Shown: positions 60,888 through 64,000 of the stretch, piece after piece
How positions within the stretch are numbered: position 1 is the stretch's first letter
How the letters are laid out: the number at the start of each line of letters is the position of its first letter
Source of the DNA: Enterococcus plantarum
GTDB taxonomy: Bacteria; Bacillota; Bacilli; Lactobacillales; Enterococcaceae
Length of the DNA: 64,000 bases
Reading direction: 5' to 3'
Assembly (NCBI RefSeq): GCF_001730295.1
Contig: NZ_MIKA01000034.1
Coordinates: 62,001-126,000 of the forward strand
Notes under the pieces: model-generated
What the model was told of the DNA's origin: nothing
Databases searched by the model: none
Seen by the model: the letters and a program-made list of their open reading frames with translations, nothing else
Position numbers and translations under genes: made by a program

Positions 60888-63005
60888 TTATTTTCCAGAT
60901 TTTAGATAATCTTGGTAAGATTCAGTGTGGTATTTATCAACGGTAGAAGTATTATTATTTTTACTATAAATACTTGTTGATTTTTCGCCTTTATCCTCTT
61001 CGATTTTTTCTAATTGTTTTAATTGATCTTTGTAATTATAATCATCTGGATTTACTGGTGTTAATCCACTATTTGTATAGAAGCGAAGCAAGTCCCCATT
61101 TGTTGTTTGATCAGACATTTCAAGTTGTAAATTCGCTTTGTCTTTTAAGGCATGTGCTTCTTGTTTTTCTTGTTCCGTTGGTTCTTCGATTAAACGACCA
61201 GTGGCTGTTTCATAGATACTAGAGCCAAGCATCGTATATTTTGGAGACACATAATTCCCATTTCTAAAAGCCACTAGTTGGGCGTTTTCTTTAGAGAACA
61301 AGTCTTGTCCCATTTGAATATAGTTTTTAGTATCAATACCCATTAAGTGTAATAGGGTAGGTAGCGCATCGATTTGACCACCATACGTATGATTGATTCC
61401 ACCATTTGATTGACCTGGTATGTGAATCATATAAGGAACGCGTTGCATAGTTGAATTATCAAAATCGTTCCATGTTGATTTTGTCTTTCCAAGCAATTCT
61501 GCTAAGTTTTGATTTCTAGAAGTTGAAACGCCATAATGATCACCATAAAGAACGATCACAGAGTTTTCGTACAAACCAGAAGCTTTTAAATAGTTAAAGA
61601 TTTCTTCAACTGCTTTATCAAGATAGTTTGCTGTAGCGAAATAACCGTTGATTGTTTCATCAGAAGTTGTAGCAATCGGGAATCCAGCTTCGTCATTTGT
61701 AAATTGAGAATAAGGATAGTGGTTAGAAACAGCAATAAATTTAGAATAAAATGGTTGTTGTAAATGTTCCAAGTATTGTGCAGATTGTTGGAAAAACGGT
61801 TTGTCATGCAAGCCATATTGGAACGAGTTATCTTCATTAACATCATAGTAATTAGCATCAAAGAAATAATTGTAACCTAAGTGTTTGTATGTTTCATTAC
61901 GATTCCAGAAGTTACCAGCATTCCCATGGAAAACAGCACTTGTATAACCCGCTTCCTGACCTAAAATAGCAGGAGCTGCTTCAAAGGTATTTTTACCACC
62001 GACTTGTGTGAATAAAGAACCTTGATCTAAGCCAAATAATGAATTTTCGAACATTGTCTCAGCATCACTTGTTTTTCCTTGTCCAACTTGATGGAAGAAG
62101 TTATCAAAACTATAGGTGCTATTACTATGATATAAGCTGTTGATAAAAGGAGTAACAACATGTTCAACACCTTTTTCATCTTTTAACTTGTAATCAATCA
62201 AAAATTGTTGGAAACTTTCTAAATGAATATAAATGACATTTTTACCTTTGGCTATACCAAAAGTATCTGGATTCGGCGCTGCGTAATGATCTTTAACGTA
62301 ATCGGAAACAGCATCCATATCATTTTCACTAGCTTCTGCGCGTACTTGGTTTGTTTGGTAAGTTGTTACACCATCATAAACAGTAAAGGCATTTAATCCT
62401 AAAAATTTAACAATATAGTCACGGGAAAATTGACGTCCTAATAGTTGAGGGCGAGCAGTTTCAGCTAAAGTTAAGTTTGCTACAAAGAATAAAGCAGATA
62501 ACATACTAATTGAAACAGCAACGCGAGCTCTAACTGGACGTTCGTCCATCTTGATTTTTTTAGTAAGCAACAAAATACCGACGATAATAAAATCAAGCCA
62601 ATAAAGCACATCATAAGGTCTAAATAAACGCAGAGCACTTTCGCCAAGACCGCTCGCAACTTTTCCAGCACCAAGCATAGTATTGACAGTGATAAAATCA
62701 GTAAATTCTCTGTAATAGACAACATTAGAAAATAACAGTAAAGACATTAAGAAATAAATGATCATCATCGTACTATAAGAAGCTTTCTTTCTTCGAACAA
62801 ATAATGCAATTGACAACAAGAAAAATGTAGAAGCAATTGGATTAATGAAGAGAATGAAATATTCAAACGCATTTTCGATTCTCAAATGAAAATCAACTGT
62901 ATAAGCAAAAATGTTTTTTAGCCAAATCAACACTGCAACAAATCCAAAAAGACCTAATCGAGTGTTTAAAAATTTAGGCATATGTATTTTTTTTATAATA
63001 TTCAA
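60888..63005 (-). CDS. Lipoteichoic acid synthase family protein
   Basis: A 705-residue membrane enzyme. Five N-terminal TM helices (about 15-195) are followed by an extracellular sulfatase/phosphoglycerol transferase domain with YIHLESFQQF, the catalytic T312 in VGQGKTSDAE, and VLYGDHYGVS metal ligands. It polymerises glycerol phosphate from phosphatidylglycerol onto the glycolipid anchor. The C-terminal 60 residues are charged and low-complexity. The TTG at 63005 behind GGAAAGGAT is preferred; an ATG at 62981 lacks a ribosome site. It could be either the main LtaS or a paralogue. Confidence 0.9.
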   Translation of the reverse strand: MNIIKKIHMPKFLNTRLGLFGFVAVLIWLKNIFAYTVDFHLRIENAFEYFILFINPIASTFFLLSIALFVRRKKASYSTMMIIYFLMSLLLFSNVVYYREFTDFITVNTMLGAGKVASGLGESALRLFRPYDVLYWLDFIIVGILLLTKKIKMDERPVRARVAVSISMLSALFFVANLTLAETARPQLLGRQFSRDYIVKFLGLNAFTVYDGVTTYQTNQVRAEASENDMDAVSDYVKDHYAAPNPDTFGIAKGKNVIYIHLESFQQFLIDYKLKDEKGVEHVVTPFINSLYHSNSTYSFDNFFHQVGQGKTSDAETMFENSLFGLDQGSLFTQVGGKNTFEAAPAILGQEAGYTSAVFHGNAGNFWNRNETYKHLGYNYFFDANYYDVNEDNSFQYGLHDKPFFQQSAQYLEHLQQPFYSKFIAVSNHYPYSQFTNDEAGFPIATTSDETINGYFATANYLDKAVEEIFNYLKASGLYENSVIVLYGDHYGVSTSRNQNLAELLGKTKSTWNDFDNSTMQRVPYMIHIPGQSNGGINHTYGGQIDALPTLLHLMGIDTKNYIQMGQDLFSKENAQLVAFRNGNYVSPKYTMLGSSIYETATGRLIEEPTEQEKQEAHALKDKANLQLEMSDQTTNGDLLRFYTNSGLTPVNPDDYNYKDQLKQLEKIEEDKGEKSTSIYSKNNNTSTVDKYHTESYQDYLKSGK

Positions 63006-63302
63006 AGTAAACGTATCCTTTCCAAAGTCAAATCTAAAAGAAAGCTACTGAAATCTTTTCAAAAGCTTTTCATATACTCCTACAATTCTACTCTCTCTGT
63101 TATTCTATGTCAATTTAAATCAGGATAGAACGAAGGAAAGTTAATAAAATTTTACTTTTCTTAACAGAATCAAAAAGTTTAACAATTCATGTATACCTAA
63201 CGACAGAGGAATCATTTTTTGATATACTAGCCAAGGATGAAGATGTAAACAACTGAATTGTTGCGCATAAAAATTAAATTAGGATAAAGGATGTAACAAG
63301 AA

Positions 63303-64000
63303 ATGAATATAATGGTAACAAAAAAATCAGAAAAAAAGTTTAAAGGCAGATATCCGCTGATTCAAAAAGAGGATTTACTTGATGTTCCTAAGTCGTTTTC
63401 AGCCGAGTGGATAGATTTCGTTGATAGCAAAGGGCAATTCATTGCAACTGGCTATCTTGGCGAGCAAAATAAAGGCATCGGCTGGCTAGTAAACTGGCAG
63501 GGATGTATGGATTCATCTTTTCTAGAAAGTTTATTTGTAAAAGCTAAAAATCACAGAGTAGCCTATGAAAATAATGAATCAACTACTGCTTACCGCTTAT
63601 TTAACGGAGAAGGGGATGGCCTTGGTGGCTTGATTATTGATCGTTACGATGATTTCGCTGTATTTTCTTGGTATAATGAAACGTTGTATCAAAAGAAGGA
63701 AGAAATCATTCAAGCATTTAGAAAAAGTTGGCCAGAAATCAAAGGGGCGTATGAAAAAATTCGCTTTTCATTTCATTCGTTACCAGAATCACAAAAATTA
63801 TTCGGCTCAGATGCTCCTGAACCACTTTTAGTTTACGAAAATGGCGTCACATATGCTACTTATTTGAATGATGGACTTATGACTGGGATATTTTTGGATC
63901 AAAAAGAAGTTCGTGGTCGCTTAATTGAAGGGATAGTTGCAGGAAAAACAGTACTGAACATGTTCAGTTATACTGGCGCATTTTCGGTTGCCAGTGCGAT
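63303..64000 (+). CDS. RlmI-like 23S rRNA methyltransferase, 3' end outside window
   Basis: 232 codons are visible, with no stop before the window ends. An N-terminal PUA-like part (KKFKGRYPLIQKEDLLD, WIDFVDSKGQFIATGYLGEQNKGIGW), a middle domain (YRLFNGEGDGLGGLIIDRYDDFAVFSWYN) and the start of the SAM-binding Rossmann domain (GIFLDQKEVRGRL, VLNMFSYTGAFSVASA) match the RlmI/YwbD family that methylates cytosine C5 in 23S rRNA. ATG behind AAAGGATG. Confidence 0.9.
   Translation, partial: MNIMVTKKSEKKFKGRYPLIQKEDLLDVPKSFSAEWIDFVDSKGQFIATGYLGEQNKGIGWLVNWQGCMDSSFLESLFVKAKNHRVAYENNESTTAYRLFNGEGDGLGGLIIDRYDDFAVFSWYNETLYQKKEEIIQAFRKSWPEIKGAYEKIRFSFHSLPESQKLFGSDAPEPLLVYENGVTYATYLNDGLMTGIFLDQKEVRGRLIEGIVAGKTVLNMFSYTGAFSVASA

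Overview
The window looks like chromosome of a low-GC Firmicute, most likely an Enterococcus of the E. faecalis-like group. The first gene encodes a 383-residue MvaS with E79, C111 and H233 in the enterococcal positions. Other pointers are an RqcH/EfbA-type NFACT protein, a DbpA-type helicase, an LtaS-type enzyme, Mga-like and AdhR-like regulators, strong Shine-Dalgarno sequences and AT-rich spacers. The species is not determined. No rRNA, tRNA, CRISPR array or intact insertion sequence was seen.

Layout. (1) 1-1.2 kb: mvaS. (2) 1.35-14.3 kb: an oxidoreductase island with aldo/keto reductases (one broken by two lesions), short-chain dehydrogenases, a Zn alcohol dehydrogenase, two carboxymuconolactone-decarboxylase-like proteins, a cupin, a flavodoxin, an MFS exporter, two MerR regulators and one LysR regulator. 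Three promoters here, and a fourth at 25.55 kb, share a MerR palindrome in a 19-bp spacer, so they form a visible regulon. (3) 14.5-15.2 kb: a small alpha/beta hydrolase. (4) 15.3-25.0 kb: an operon for uptake and phosphorolysis of beta-1,2-glucooligosaccharides (binding lipoprotein, two permeases, GH3 beta-glucosidase, GH94 phosphorylase, LacI repressor) with two identical inverted operators around its promoter. A 3' remnant of corA lies directly behind it. (5) 25.6-26.6 kb: the outlying regulon aldo/keto reductase.

(6) 26.7-40.0 kb: an accessory surface-protein island. It holds a divergent Mga-like regulator, a degenerate 1-kb spacer with nested inverted repeats, a lone tyrosine recombinase bracketed by inverted core-like and direct arm-like repeats, an atypical OmpR-type regulator, an ER-type (SipW-like) signal peptidase, three BsaA/TasA-like proteins with SipW-type signal sequences, an FPQTG-anchored protein, an L-type-lectin-like adhesin and a beta-helix adhesin. 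This is the most interesting part of the window: a dedicated export and fibre/biofilm module that may be controlled by DNA inversion.

(7) 40.3-50.0 kb: a short UvrA-like ABC protein, a DbpA-family helicase, a class B PBP without PASTA domains, rqcH, and a MetE-like methyltransferase with a long unexplained leader. Two related intergenic hairpin repeats lie at 42.55 and 48.63 kb. (8) 50.2-54.7 kb: a membrane-anchored protein, a 32-aa ORF coupled to a GNAT gene, and a TrpXYZ-type ABC transporter operon preceded by a Trp-codon leader peptide and a five-segment attenuator. (9) 54.7-64 kb: a split ThrE-like exporter, a small membrane protein, a Cof-type phosphatase, a two-component system convergent with a pseudo-ABC ATPase plus FtsX-like permease, an LTA synthase family enzyme, and an RlmI-like methyltransferase cut by the window edge.
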